Shown piece after piece: positions 21,031 through 33,740 of a stretch of DNA of 64,000 nucleotides. Below the pieces are notes generated by a model. It worked only from the letters and a program-made list of their open reading frames with translations. It was not told where the DNA came from and did not search any database. Origin of the DNA: Geosiphon pyriformis (Eukaryota > Glomeromycota > Glomeromycetes > Archaeosporales > Geosiphonaceae); contig JAAOMT010000512.1 of NCBI GenBank assembly GCA_016748015.1, positions 1,799,598 through 1,863,597 of the forward strand. Direction: 5' to 3'. Numbering within the stretch: position 1 is the first letter of the stretch; each line of letters begins with the position of its first letter. The translations under genes were made by a program, and so were the position numbers.

Positions 21031-23353
21031 GGGTCTTTATTTAAAAATAGGAAATATAGCAATTTACTCTTTGTCTCCTTAATTTTATGACCACGACCAG
21101 AGCTAAGAGTAAAAAGGCTGCACCTGATATCTGTCCTAAGATATCTAATAAAATTTCAACCAGAGGAGCTCTCTCTGTTGTAGAAGCAACTAGGCAGAAC
21201 GTTTTAGAAGTCTTCCCCTTACCCAGTAATCGTAAAAGGCTGCCTTTGGTAGCCACTGAATCAACTTCCCCATCTTTAGCTGGTTTTTCACCAGTCAAAG
21301 TTCCTTCAAAGAGACACACTTGGGTTAGTCCCAGTGTTGCCTCCATCCCGACTAAGAGCCCAAAAGTTTTTAATAATAGACCAGTAAATAAGCTGGTCTT
21401 CCCTTCTATAGACTCAACACCTGGTGCTTCTGACACCACCTCTTTAAAAAAAATGGTCAAAAAAACCAAAAGTTCAGAAAAGTGGGGGCAGTCGCTTGCC
21501 TCTGCTATTGTCACACCGAATCTCTTTGTGGTTCCCAATGAGATCCTAGATGAGATCTCAGCAGCATCATCCAGCATGTCGTCTAAGATAGGCCAAGATC
21601 AACCACTGGCTGTGTTGCCAAATATGGTGTTTTCCAGCAGATCATCACTGGTTTTAGAAGCAAAACAATCTCCTTCTGTTGGGTCACCTGTTCTTGGGAA
21701 CTGGACTGATCAAATGAAAACTGAATCATCTTCTCCTCTAGTTTCTGGTGCTACTTTTGGTGGTGCTTGGGAAACTATTACTAGTCGTCAAAGGTTTGCT
21801 GAGTGGGTGGCCTCTACTCTGGTGCCTGGTGCTACTTTTAAGACCAAATTGGCTTATGTTAAGACTGTTTTTCAGTCTGTGCATGGTTTCTTGGGTGCCA
21901 AATCTGTTTTAAAAGACAATGTGAAGCTTTTCTGTGTGGAGTTTGCTTCTCAACAGTCTTTGGAAGCTGTGTTTCTGGTTGGAAGCTTACAAGCTCTGTT
22001 CGTTTGGCCACTCTCAAAATTGCCAAGTCTTTGGTGGTTTCTGAATTTGGTTCTTCTTCTGCTGCTGTTGTGCTGTGTGATATATCTTTGGGTGTGTCTA
22101 CTGCTGACATTAAGTTGGCTTTCAGTGTGTTTGGTAGTGTCACTCATGTTGTGCTGAAGTCTGCTGGCATTTGGCAGTATGTGGTGGTTTATTTTGAAAA
22201 GTTGGACTCTGCTGTGTCTGCCTTGAAGCATTGGTCAGTCTTGGTGGGCAAGGATAGTGTTAGAATCCTTCCTCTGGTAAATCAAAATGAGACTATTTTG
22301 TTTCATGATAAGTTTAAGGCCAAATTGGTCAACCTTCCTCCTGGTTGTACTGCCTTTGAAATCAGTGATATGATTTTTCAGATTGGTGGTCGTACATGTT
22401 TCATCCCTCGTTCTTCTGATTCTGGTCATCATTTCCAGTTCGCTTTGGTTACATTTGGCTCTCAAGGTGATTTGAATTCTGCTATAGTCAGAACTGGTAC
22501 TCTAAGGAAATGCCATATCTGGTGGGAAACTCCTGGCTGCTGGTGTTGCTTTAGGTGTCAGGAAATGGGCCATCTGGCCATAGATTGCAAGATTTCTCCA
22601 CCTCCTACTCCCAAGATTCCCAAGGTTTTCAAGTCTTATTTTGTGGGTTCTGCTTCATATGCCAAGACTGCTGCTTCTTCTGGTCTTTCTGAGTTTCCTC
22701 CTTTGGTGGCTTCTTTGGCTGCTTCTGTTGTTGATCCTGCTGTTGGTTCTAGATTGGACTCTTTGGAAAAGCAGATTTCAGATTTGGCTGCTCTGGTTAA
22801 GTCTATTGTTGAGCCTGTTGGTTCTTTGGTTGCTTTGGTGTCTTGTCTTCTTGATGATAATGCTGCTAAGGCTGTTTAGGTCGAGAAGAATCTCATTTCT
22901 ATAAAGAGTGCTGCTAACAATTTTTCTAATCTCTTGGTTGGGGTCTCCAAGGACATTGCTTGTCTTAGACCTGAGGTTGACTTTGGTGATATGGATTATG
23001 ATGATATGCTGGCTGCTAAGCCTTCCTTTTTAAGTAAGGACACTATTGAGTGTGTTATTGCTTTGTGGCGTATGTCTGGTGCTGAAACCAGAGGCAGTAT
23101 TGAGTCTACTAAATTGTTTCTTAGTGAGTTTATTTTTGACTCTAGGAATCTGAATGGTATCATTGAGAGAATTCATGGGTTGGGATTATTTCCACCTACT
23201 TTTGATTCAGCATAGTGAGTCCTTGATTGGGCTGAGTGTCTGATCACATGTAGAAAACACATGATTTATGCCTATAATGTAATCCCTTCTGTGGTATTAT
23301 AGTTTAGGTGGTATTTGGGTCTCGCTCGTTAAAATATAATAAAAAAAAAAAAA
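21031..23353 (+). mobile_element. ORF1-only non-autonomous LINE derivative
   Basis: Plus-strand element of about 2.3 kb with a LINE ORF1-type reading frame, a LINE-type 3' tail and poly(A) (23339-23353), but no endonuclease, RT or RNase H. Its last ~120 bases align by eye with the 3' tails of LINE-1 to LINE-3 (TTGATTGG..., TCACATGTAGAAA, TTTGGGTCTCGCTCGTTAAA before the A-run). It is more GC-rich and less decayed than its neighbours. A weak candidate target duplication, AAAATTAG, lies at 21024-21031 and 23350-23357, partly within the A-run. The parallel is HAL1-type half-LINEs of mammals. It presumably used ORF2 of a related LINE in trans. Confidence 0.75.
21087..23215 (+). pseudogene. ORF1 of the non-autonomous LINE derivative
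   Basis: Long coding stretch with only two lesions: a frameshift between about 21965 and 22004 (frames 21087-22157 and 22004-22879) and a TAG at 22877 that looks like a former CAG. The N-terminal ~290 residues are Ser/Lys/Pro-rich and basic (MTTTRAKSKKAAPD). Then come an RRM-like fold (CDISLGVSTADIKLAFSVFG...), a second RRM-like fold (KAKLVNLPPGCTAFEISDMI) and a CCHC knuckle, CFRCQEMGHLAIDC, at 22547-22588. A coiled-coil-like segment (LDSLEKQISDLAALVKSI) and a C-terminal ~110 residues (22934-23215), ending GLGLFPPTFDSA, follow. LINE-1 ORF1 lacks this C-terminal block. The protein would bind and package its RNA. Confidence 0.8.
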
Positions 23354-23569
23354 TTAGTTTTTAAGAATAATATAAAGCCGTTTTATATAAAATTTACTTT
23401 TTAAATTTTTTTGAATATTATTATTAAATTTAACTTACTAGTTTTATTTATTTTTTATTTTTAAAATTATTAAATTTTTGTTAATTTCTGAATTTATATA
23501 TTTTTTTACAATTATTACTTTGTAAAATATATTTAAAAATATTTGTTAATATTAAAACTGTTTTTAATA
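23354..23569. other. short AT-rich spacer
   Basis: About 215 bases of AT-rich DNA between the A-tail of the ORF1-only element and the poly(T) of LINE-2. It contains the second copy (23548-23565) of an 18-base repeat. Confidence 0.7.
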
Positions 23570-23649
23570 TTTTTTTTTTTTTATTCATTTAATGAGTAAA
23601 GTCCAAACACCACTTAGAACTATACATCAAAGAAATGATCTAAACTAAG

Positions 23650-25700
23650 CATGAATCATGTATTTTCTATACATGACTAGCCACTTGAACCAATCAGGAC
23701 AACACTATGCATATATATTGACAGAAACCAAGTCACCAATACCTAAAAAAAATGCACAAGACTTGCAAAAACCAAAACAGATTCCAAAAGCCTCAGCAAT
23801 ACCAAGCAATTTAATCACATCAGCCGATAACCCTGAAACCAAACCAGAAACTGAGATGAGGATCAAGCCATCTGCTGGAATCAGGCCATTCTTTTCTATA
23901 AATACACAATGCTTAGCACAGATCAACCAAATGTCATTCCTGAAAGCAAGACAAATAGATTACACAAAATCAGCAATTTTAACACCAGCAATTTTGGAAT
24001 CATGGAAGACGGAAATAGCCTTCTAAAGTCATCTATTGAAAACAAAACTCTTGTAAAAAGCTGAGGAAACCAGGAAATCCAAAACACAGGTTGACAGCAG
24101 CTGTAATATACCCAAACAAGAAAAAGAAAGACCAAAAAGCACCTTCCAAGAAGACATGCAAGATTCCAAGACCTGACAATGAGCTAAATCATCAACCACA
24201 CAAGAAAACACATGATCAGACATCTCCATATTATCACAATACAGACACAGAACACTAGGGTAATATTTATTGTAAAGACACTTTCAAACAGCCACAGAAA
24301 GTTGATAGTATAAAGTCTTTATAAGGTAAGTTCAAGTATTAGCAGTCAGTCTGCTGGTGAAACCAGTAGTCATATGCAAATCAAGATGCCAAACCCTGGA
24401 AGAACAAAGCCAATTGATATCTGAATACAAAACACCATCTAGAAATCCAGAACCAAAACCAATCTCCCAACATGCATAACAAACAACACAAAAAATATTG
24501 TGAACAAAGTGCCTAGAATTACCAAAAATAACACCACCATCTGCCAACAAAAAATGTTCACTAACACAAGAAAAAAGATACCAACTAGAGAGAAACGCAG
24601 CATTAGTGATGCTATCAGCACAATTATCCTGAAATACCAGAGTGGCTCTTAACCTTGTGCTATTTAACTCTTAAATTTTTACTGCAAATAACATTCCTAA
24701 TATGCCAATACTTGACCCAATACTGATTGTGAAAATCAGGACACACTAGGTCAGACTTCGACCTACAAGCATCCAAAACCACTTGACTATCTGAAAACAG
24801 ATGAACAGAACAAGCTGCAGGCATACACTTCAGAGCCAATCTTATAGCCTGCAGCTCCGTTAAAGTAGATAACACTAATCCCTAAACACCAACACCCAAA
24901 CCCAAATTAATGTGCTCAAAAAAGGCAGCAGCTCCAGCCTTACAACCAATTGTGTCCAAATTCTTTAATGAACCATCCATGTACACAAACAAGCTATCAA
25001 TGCCAACCCGAGAAAGACAATTACAGACAGACAAAAAATCATTAGAACCACAAATGTCCAGAGGGCCAACACCAGCCAATGCTGAAAGAGAAAAACAAAA
25101 AGCCACAAAAAATACAACAGAAAGTTCAAACCATTCAGAAACCAGACCACAAGGGTCCAGCCTCTTTTACCACTTAAAAATGTGCTAGCTAAAAACACAA
25201 CCATACTGATTATGAAGTTAGTCCACAAAAACAACACCATAATACCAAAGAGAGGATAAAAACTTGCAAAACAAAGACTTATCAAGAACAACAGACATAG
25301 GTACCCTACCATGAAACTGGAAAGAGCTGGCCAAAGAGCCACCCAAAGATAACTTACAGTCAAAAAGAATGTAAACCATACCAGCTAAGAAATTATTAGA
25401 AACATTGACACGAATATGAGCAGGAGAAACCAATGGATAGACAGGCCACTAACACAGAACCTGTAAGTTATGAGATCTGTAACTGAACAAGTGCCCCAAA
25501 ATCCCACCAGAGTTTGCAAAACTAATAAGTAAAGCAATTTTATTCTCAGATTGACACTGCAAAAAAGACTTTAAACCATAAAAGAAGGGGTGGTAAATTG
25601 TATTACTAGGAAAGTCTAGTAGAAGACCAGATTTTAGCTTCAAGCTCTTGTGAATCAAAGCATCCCATTTGTTGCACACATCAACAAAAACAAAGCTAAA
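23650..25700 (-). pseudogene. LINE-2 ORF2, RNase H and C-terminal zinc finger
   Basis: Fragments in several frames. RNase H is well preserved: VYMDGSL (25106 frame), TELQAIRLAL and SDSQVVLDAC (24875-24660). The zinc finger CLYCDNMEMSDHVFSC (CX2CX7HX3C) lies just upstream of and within the frame starting 24229. The region nearest the tail (23926-23705) matches the C-terminal frame of LINE-1. The piece 25679-25218 is the connector between RT and RNase H. Confidence 0.82.
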
Positions 25701-25706
25701 CTGTGT

Positions 25707-27255
25707 TTAATAGCTAACAATAGAGTAAAGAACCACCAAAACCAAATACAAAAACTGTTTATCCAAGACAGCTTTCTTCAAAACAAAATTAGTAAAAAAA
25801 CAAACATCTGAATGTGCCTTCACCAAACTAGGTTTAGAAAGGCCCTTAGTTGAAAGAAAAATACCCAAGTATTGATGAGACTCCCCCTTTTTGGCAATTG
25901 AAATAGGCAGACCACTAATAAAAAGAGAAGAATCACTGACCCTGCTGTTAATAGGAATTGCCACTGTTTTGTCATTGTTAATTGAGATATCATTGATCCA
26001 AAAAAATTCACTAGCAATATTGAGAATATGTTGAGTAGTGCTTTGACTGCTACCAACCCAAATCATATTATCAACAAAGGCACCAGCAGCAAAAAAGAAA
26101 GAACGCCCAGCCCAAAATTTGGCATGACCATTCTTAGAGATAAAATGAGAATTCAGCTTATATTCACATATACTCTTCTGATGTTTGACTTCACACAACA
26201 AAGAATCATAAAATATTTGCCACAAAAGAAGGGAAAAAACTTCTCCTTAATCCAGGCTATCATGTACATGATAACCATCTATTAAACCAAAATCTGTTAT
26301 AACCCAATTGGTATGATCATTGTGAATGTTGTCAAAAAAATAAATGAATTTGCTACACATCTTAATCCTGATCAAACTATTTTTGAGATGTTTCCAGCCA
26401 ACCGAATCATATGCTTTTGCATGTCCTGCAGAACCAGCCAGAGCTCTCAGTCTTTTTCCAAAGCATTTTTAACCACCAAACCAATTGCAAAAATAGAAGA
26501 CTGAGTTGTCATATCCCTTAAAACCAAGAAATTGTCCCCACAAAGGACATCAAAAGCACTACATGCCAAGGAAATTCTGTCAAAAAAAATTTTAGAAAAA
26601 ATCTTACAAGCCATTTTAATCAAAGCAATAGAACGAGTATTGGTCAAAACACCCTCCCACTCATATGGTTTGGGAATTATCGAGACCTAGGTCTTTTTCC
26701 AAGGGCCAGGCACTGATTCATCAGACAGACAAAGGTTCAAAATCACCAAAAGCATATTCAGAACAGACTTATTGCAATGTTTTCAAAGTTCATTCGAGAT
26801 ACCAAACAAGCCAGCAGCTTTGCCATCAGGCAAGTCAGAAATCACTTCAAAGAATTCATCAAAACCAATTAGGCACATTATATCAGAAAAGACTTCATCA
26901 AAAACATATTCCAAAGGTTAATATTGATGGTGCCAATCAATTGATATATCATCAGCCACATGACACTTCCTGGTTTATCTTTCCATGATCACATCTACCT
27001 TAGACTTAACCAAATCAGATTATCATTAACCACTAGATGGTCTAGCACCACTTTACGAAATGGACACTCCAGCACACTCCTGATCATATGATTCTTGTTG
27101 ACCTTAAAGCTCTCTATTCTTTTATTAATGACAGACCTAATGTTTGCTTTCTTAGCTCTCAGAGATTCAGTGAGTTTGGAAACACAATAAGACTTCTTAG
27201 CACCAAAAAAAGCAGAATGAATACGATCAGAACCAGCACCAGAATCTACCAGATT
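25707..27255 (-). pseudogene. LINE-2 ORF2, reverse transcriptase domain
   Basis: RT with the active site mutated to FVDN (FVDNMIWVGSSQ in frame 26225-25707; LINE-1 and LINE-3 have FVDD), a G-to-A change that should inactivate it. Upstream blocks include TNTRSIALIKMACKIFSKIF (26647-26447). The N-terminal RT part (26650-27255) is broken by several stops. Confidence 0.85.
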
Positions 27256-28345
27256 TTAAACAACAGAAGACCTGATATTGTTCACAGAACTCCAGTATTC
27301 TATAAGATAAACAAAGTTCTCAGCATCTTTCTCACATAAAGCCTTAACAATTCTAGAAACCAAAAGCTCCAATTTATGAAATTTTGAAGAATCTTTGGTG
27401 AAAACTTCATTAAACCCTTTTAACCACTTTTTTTTAAAAATTTCATTAGCCAAAAGAGTCACAACTTTGCGTACAACACACCACATAGCATCCAAATCCA
27501 AAAACCTCACAGATACAATAAATTTACCTGAGAACAATGTAGTATTGGCCAGCATAGAACTTTTAAAATTATTCCATTTAATCTTATCAACACTCTTAAA
27601 ATTGAACTTCCATTGATTCTTATTGGTTTGTTTGCAAAAAGAGTTTAATTTTGTATCTAAAAGACCACCCAAACTCAAAGACACAAAAACAGCTTTGTGA
27701 TCCATATCAAAATGTTCACTGACAACAAAGACATTACGCTGCATTATTGCATTCACCAGATTTGAGGAAATAAACACATAATCAATTGTCTTTGCAACAC
27801 TCTGAGAATTGTTTCAAGTCGGCGCTTTAGCAAAAGAGCTTCCACTCAAAGAATTAATCAAACCAAAATCATGGCACTTTCTAAAACTAGTGTACTTATA
27901 AGAACTATCTTCATTGAAATCACCACCAAGAATGACAAAAAAAGATTTATTCATGGTCTTCGCAATCAAAAAATTGATCTCATCAGCCTGAGAAAATTGA
28001 GTAGCCAAGGAGGCACCAGCATACAGCCCCAGAATCGAAACCAAAAGTTTATTCTTAAAAAGTAATCTAATACAGAGAAGATGACTTGAGACCTCAAAAA
28101 CCTTATATATATGTTTAGCCAAGGATCTGTTCATAACAATCGTGATACTAGCACCCACATAGCCAGAGTCTAAACCAGAAGAAAACATGTGAACATTATT
28201 AAATTTGTCAACCAATCAAGAACGAGCCTTATTTCTCAACTTTGTTTCCATGAAAATCGAAACCAAATTGTCTATATCTTTATGCCATCAAACAATATCT
28301 TCCTGTTTGGCAGGATTGTTCATGCCTTTGACATTACACGTAGCC
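27256..28345 (-). pseudogene. LINE-2 ORF2, APE endonuclease
   Basis: ORF2 begins near 28345 (MWKVATCNVKGMNN on the minus strand). Endonuclease blocks are ILGLYAGASLA, VILGGDFNED (28215-27814), TIDYVF and HFDMDHKAVFVSLSL (27777-27256), including the late His-containing block. A stop near 27814 divides the two frames. The stop/start overlap seen in LINE-1 is altered here: the ORF1 TAA is followed by an ATG about 10 bases later. Confidence 0.82.
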
Positions 28346-28364
28346 ACTTTCCACATCAAACTAC

Positions 28365-29358
28365 TTATTGAGATAAAAAGAGAGCTGAGGAATCCACATC
28401 AGAACACAGACAATCCAATCTTTCCAAAACTGAACCGATTGAGACCTCAAAAGCTACTATTTTTGATTTCAATCTGCTCACCTTGAAGGTCAGAATCTTG
28501 GAAAAACTCGAGCTAAAATTATAGATCACATCATCAACAGCTGGAAAAGGAGAAGCAAAAGCCAAAGACATATCATTCACAGCCATATCCACATCCAAAT
28601 GCAGTACCAAAGAGGAGGAAGTGGCCAGAGGAGGAACACTAAAAGGGGTCACCATCGGTACCAGTTCCATGTTACTCAACTTTTTTAATATACCAGACAC
28701 CCAATCCATTAAGAGCTCCAAGAAGCATTCCAAAGTGACCAAATGAGTATTTAAAGAAGAGTTGTTATTTGAAGTGAGAGAGGAGCCAATGTTAAAACCT
28801 GAGGCACCAAAAAGAAGGAGGCTAGAACCAGAACCAGAACTAAAATGAGAACTATCAGAAAGACCAGCAAGTAAGACCATTTGGGCCCAAGATTTACCAT
28901 CAAAGGCAGTGGAATGAGATATTGAAACACCTTTCTTTTCATACAACTTCGCCAACTGAAAACAACATCCATTAGATGTAACCCTTTTAAATGTTCTTGG
29001 AGACTCAGATGAGAATGCAACAGGTGCATCACATTTCAGAGCAGAATGATCAAACTTCTTGCATTTTTTACACCAAATTAGATTTATTCTTGTCCAAGAG
29101 AGTTTAACTCCACCAAAAATCAGCTCTGTGCGAAAAGTGAATTCCAGATTATCATCAGATTCAAAACCAACTACAGCACAATGAATCCTATTACCAGTTT
29201 CCAGAAATCTGTTTATGACACAAGTGTTCCTACTAGTCTTTTCCAGAAGAGTCCCAAAATTATGTGCTGTCATTCCTACTGGTAAAGTAAACAAAAGCAC
29301 TCTGAACCAATCCCTTGATGCTCAAGTCTTATGATCTCTCACTGTTTTGGCTATGTGC
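28365..29358 (-). pseudogene. LINE-2 ORF1, C-terminal part
   Basis: Frame 29300-28365 carries the second RRM-like segment (TLPVGMTAHNFGTLLEK), the CCHC knuckle CKKCKKFDHSALKC, a Ser-rich stretch and a coiled-coil-like C-terminus (SRLKSKIVAFEVSIGSVLER). A TGA just upstream, where LINE-1 has Trp, and the GYP-3 insertion at 29359 cut it from its N-terminus. Confidence 0.82.
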
Positions 29359-30163
29359 TGTTACAGGTAAATATTTCTTTTGTTGGATTAAATAAAAACC
29401 CATAACTTGGTGCTCAAATCAAGTCGCAGTTGATGATGATCTGAAGGTTTGTATCTGAAGGTATTGGTTGAGTTCTTTATATAATAGACAGAGATTCAAT
29501 GGTGATAGTTTTATCCGTAGCTTCCCGAAACTGCAGTTTTGTCAATTTTTTTCTCAGCTTGATGGCTGGTATTCCTCCTGGTAAGCTATTCTCAATCAAG
29601 TGTTCTACCCTTATTTCTGGATCTTTTACCAGTTACATTTATCCTGATGTCAGTGCTCCACATATTAATCTTCAATAAAGTTAGTAAACAACAATAAAAT
29701 CAAAGCAAAAAAATAAAGAAAAGAAAATAAATAAAGAAAAAAAAGAAATAAGCCAAGGCAATTTGCAAGTTAGTATTCTATCAATAGCCGTGATCAAAAG
29801 CTATTGTTCCAGTATGGTTAAGTATCAATTACTATCAACATAAAGTGTTGATAGTAAAAATGAGTTTGAGATAACCAATAGTTATTTATTAGATACTTGT
29901 GATTTGGAGATTTGCTTAGATTAAATCTAAACTAAAAAATCTGTCTTTTTAGCTTCTAATCCTGCTGCTATATATACATAATTGAGATTCCTCAATTCCT
30001 TGATTCTTCATGACAGGAATTCTGGAATTCTTGGAATCCTGCAATTTCTCGTCAGGGAATTCTGCAATTCCTGAGAGGAATCCTAGAATTCCACATTTAT
30101 TACGCCTACTTCTGATTGGCTAATAATCATGTTAATATATTTCCTATATTTCTATGAGTAACA
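29359..30163 (-). repeat. GYP-3 3' LTR
   Basis: 805-base LTR, TGTTACAGG...GAGTAACA on plus. It contains an array rich in GGAATTC / TTCTGGAA / ATCCTGCAATT modules (about 30010-30095), shorter than in the other LTR. Confidence 0.92.
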
Positions 30164-30167
30164 TTAT

Positions 30168-30179
30168 TCCCTCCTTTTA
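30168..30179 (-). promoter_or_regulatory. GYP-3 polypurine tract
   Basis: AAAAGGAGGGAA on the minus strand, just upstream of the 3' LTR. It would prime plus-strand cDNA synthesis. Confidence 0.7.
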
Positions 30180-30183
30180 ATAT

Positions 30184-30838
30184 TAAGCTCCATTAAAATC
30201 CAACTCGTTTAATTCATCCTCTTGAAGTATTTCCTGGATTTCATTTTTGAGAATTACTTGTGTTATTTGGGTCTGTAATTCTTCAAATTGAATATTGGTG
30301 ATCTTTTTCAATTAATTATTGGTAACCATATTCATTGCTTTGTTGAGTAATATTTCTGGTCTATCCTGAAATACTGTGTGTGTATTCGGTATATAGTTTA
30401 GGCCTGTGTAGATAAGTTGTTCTTTCCCACAAAATGTTTTAATTGTTGTAGTATTTTTTTGTTGAATAATTGCTTTGTTTTATCTGTATATAGATTCTGG
30501 ATATTTATGTGTTGTTCCAAGTAAAAATAACAATAGTTTTGTGGAAATTGTTGTATCCACTAATTCTAAGTTTCTTTAGTCAACTCTTGATATAGTGACT
30601 TTTTTGTCGACTCTCTTATTGCTAATTTTACTTTTACAATAATTTTGTTTACAGTATTTTCAGTTTTCTTCTGTGTTCTGGGTTGCAATGTCTTTCTAGT
30701 ATCTTGATATTGAATGGTTTGTTGATTGATTGTAATCTTTATTTCCTGGTGTTGGATTAATTGAAAGAGTTGTTGTGCTAGTAAGTGAATGTTGTCTGTA
30801 ATTTCTATTTTTCTAATATTTCCTGTCGTGTCTACCAT
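30184..30838 (-). pseudogene. GYP-3 ORF3, uncharacterised protein after integrase
   Basis: Begins MVDTTGNIRKIEITDNIHLL (30838) and is open for 90 codons. It continues through at least two stops to a C-terminus reading LQEDELNELDFNGA near 30184. The segment ITNIQFEELQTQITQVIL resembles LTELKFQQFSDQITSIIL of GYP-1 ORF3. Position, size (about 220 codons), Gln/Ile/Thr-rich composition and lack of membrane segments match GYP-1 ORF3. No known family is recognised. Confidence 0.6.
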
Positions 30839-30862
30839 GTCTTTATATATTCTTTTGATGGA

Positions 30863-32200
30863 TCAATTTGACGTGTTGTTGTCAATAATAATAATTGGTT
30901 CCAGATCTTGTGGAATCTGATCTGGTTGGACTAGTATTCTCTGTATTCCTAATTGTGAAATATTACTGGTAAATGGTGGTATGGTGTTGTGGTATGGTTT
31001 TAGTTGATCTCCATGTGCTGCCTTGGTTAAGATTTTGTTGTTCAACCTTAATTTATAAGCTTCATTTCCTAGAATTTTTTTTATGTGAAATAGTCTGTTT
31101 CATTTGAGATCAAATTTTTCACTCTATTGTTTTTCTGCTTTGGTATGATGTAAGAGTACTTTGTCTCCAATTTTGAATTCAACTGGTTTGTCTGGTAGTT
31201 GATTATCATGTCTTTTTTTCTGTTTTTCTTGTGACTTTTATATGTTATCAGCTGTTCTTTTTCGTTTGTTTTCCAATGTTTTCATTAAGTCATATGTTCT
31301 TCTTAACAATGTTTCTTGGAAATTTTCTTCTGTTATTGGTTTAGTTGGATATGTGTTGACCTTTATTTCCACTGGTAATATTGCTGTTCTATCATATACT
31401 AATTCAAATGGTGTTGCTTGTGTAGTGTCTTGCTTTATTGTTTGATAAGCAAATAATACTGATGGTATTAACACGTTCCAATCATTCTGGTTTTCTTGGC
31501 TGAGCTTAGCTATTGCTTCACACAATATTCTGTTGAATTTTTCAACTAATCCGTTGGTTTGTGGATGGTATGGTGATGATAGTGGTCTCTTAATTCCGAA
31601 TCTTTGGCTCAATTCTGTTAATGTTCTGTTCACAAAATGAGTTTTTTGGTCTAATAATAATTCTTTTAGACATCCATGTCGACAAATTAAATCTTGATGA
31701 ATGAATTTGGCAATGGATTCTGCATCTGCTCTTTGAATTGCTTTTGCCTCTGGCCATTTAGTAAGATAGTCCATGGCTACTACTATGTATCTGTTTCCTC
31801 CTCTGGTGATTGTTAATAGTCTGACTAGATCAATTTCAATATGGTCAAATGATTGTCCCACTTTGAATGGTCTTAATGGTTTACTGGATTTTGTTCCTCC
31901 TCTTCACTGACAAGCATCATAATTTTGAACATATTGGATGATGTCTGGATACATTAATAGCCAATAGTATCTTTTTCTGGTTCTTTCTATGGTTGCTTCT
32001 TTATGAAAATGTCCTGCAGTTGGATCTGAGTGCATGTTGAACAGTATTGTCTCTTTTTCTAATTCTGTAATTACTCTGGTTGGTTGATCTAGATCTTTTC
32101 TATTTTTCTAATAAAGTATATTTTGGTGAGTGATAAAATATTTTGATTGTTGTTTAATATTCTTTCATTCTGTTTGAGATAAATTCTCCTTGAACTGTTG
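30863..32200 (-). pseudogene. GYP-3 integrase
   Basis: Integrase with a degraded zinc-binding N-terminus (GHFHKEATIERTRKRYYW, then NYDAC; the first Cys of the usual CxxC is Tyr). The catalytic core is open from 31861 to 31238: EIDLV, LLLDQKTHF and GLVEKFNR keep D, D and E. The C-terminal segment FKIGDKVLLHHTK...ILGNEAYKLRLNNKIL is followed by a short tail ending DNNTSN. Stops occur at about 31238 and 31080-31130. It would insert the cDNA. Confidence 0.9.
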
Positions 32201-33740
32201 AGTGTTTATATAATATTGCAGTTGTTAATATTTTTGTATGTTCATCTTTTGTTATATTTTTCGTTGGTATTGTTCTGGTTTTGTTATATTTTGGGTTGAA
32301 ATGTTCTTAGATTTGTTTTATTTATGACAAACTGTCAGCATTTCCATTGTCTTTTTCCTTTTTATAATATATAGTATAATTATATGATGCGAGTGCCATT
32401 TTCCATTTTGACTGTCTTCCATCTCCAAATTCTTGTTTTTGAAGTGATGTTAACCCCTTGTGATCTGTATATACTTCAAACTTCTGGCTCAAGTATTCTT
32501 TCCATTTCATGACTGCTCAGTATATCACTAAGTGTTCTTGTTCTGGTGTTCCATAGTTCTTTTCGGCTGGTGTTAAACCTCTGCTGGCATATGCTACTGA
32601 ATGTTCTCTGCCATTCATTCCTTTCTAAGATAGTACTGCTCCTAATGCTTGGCCAGATGCATCGGTAGTAATGATGAATAATTTGCTGTGATCTAGATAG
32701 ATCAGTACTAGAGCTTGAATGAGCTTTCTTTTCAGAATATTAAAAGCTTCTTGTTGACTTTCTGTCCATTTGTATTTTGTATTCTTGGTTTGCAGTTGGT
32801 TGAGTGGCTGTGCTATCTTGGAAAAGTTCTTGATAAAACGTCAATAGTAGCTGGTGAATTCCAAGAATGATTTCAGTTCTGTTATATTAGTCAGCACTGG
32901 AAAGTTCTTTACTATTTCTATTTTCTCTGGATCTATTTTGATGCTGTTTTTGCTGACTATGTGTCCTAAGAATTTTAGTTCTGTCTTGCCAAAGAAGCAT
33001 TTTGTTGCATTTAACTTTAGTTCTGCTCTTCTTAGTTTTTCGAACACTTGTTGAAGATGATGAAAATAATCATCAAATGTTTTTGAGAATACATTGGTGT
33101 TGTCTAAGTATACAACTACTGATTTCCATAGTAAGCCAGTATAAACAATTTCTATTAGCCATTGAAAGGTGGCTGGGGCATTGGTTAAGCTGAATGGCAT
33201 CACTTCAAATTTGAAATTCCCTTTTCTTGTGGTGAATGCTGTTTTCTCTTTGTCAGCTGGATCCATGGCTACTTGCCAGTAACCACTATCTAAGTTTAAC
33301 GTTGAGAACCATTTATTTCCACCAAATGCATTAAATAGTTCTTGTATCTGTGGAGTTGAATAGCTGTCTCCACAAGTTACACCATTTAGTTTTCTATAGT
33401 CTACACAAAATCAGATCTTTTCATTCTTCTTACGGATGAGTACTACTAGTAATGACCATGGGCTCATTGATGGCTGAATTAATCCATTGTCCAGCATTTG
33501 GTTGATCTCTTGACGAATGATTTTATGGCTGACTGGTGGTACTTTGTATGCTCACTGTTTGATTGACATTGCATCTTCAGTCTTAATTTGATGTTAGATG
33601 ATGTTAGTTCTGCCAAATTCGTTTTTGCTGGCAAAAATGTCATTGAAATTGTTGAGTAACATTTTGAGCTGCATACGTTGTAGTGGATCTAGATTTCTCA
33701 TGTTTATTTGTTCTAATTGTTCTGGTTGGAGCAAATAACA
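32201..33740 (-). pseudogene. GYP-3 reverse transcriptase and RNase H
   Basis: RT blocks: LIQPSMSPWSLLVVLIRKK, FCVDYRKLNGVTCGD, STLNLDSGYWQVAMDP, FEVMPFSLTNAPATFQW and the active site VVYLDNTNVFS (second catalytic Asp changed to Asn). The longest frame is 33266-32841. RNase H follows with TTDASGQALGAVLS, YASRGLTPAEKNYGTPEQE and VYTDHKGL, ending KEKDNGNADSLS at 32322. Several stops replace Trp or Gln codons. Confidence 0.9.
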
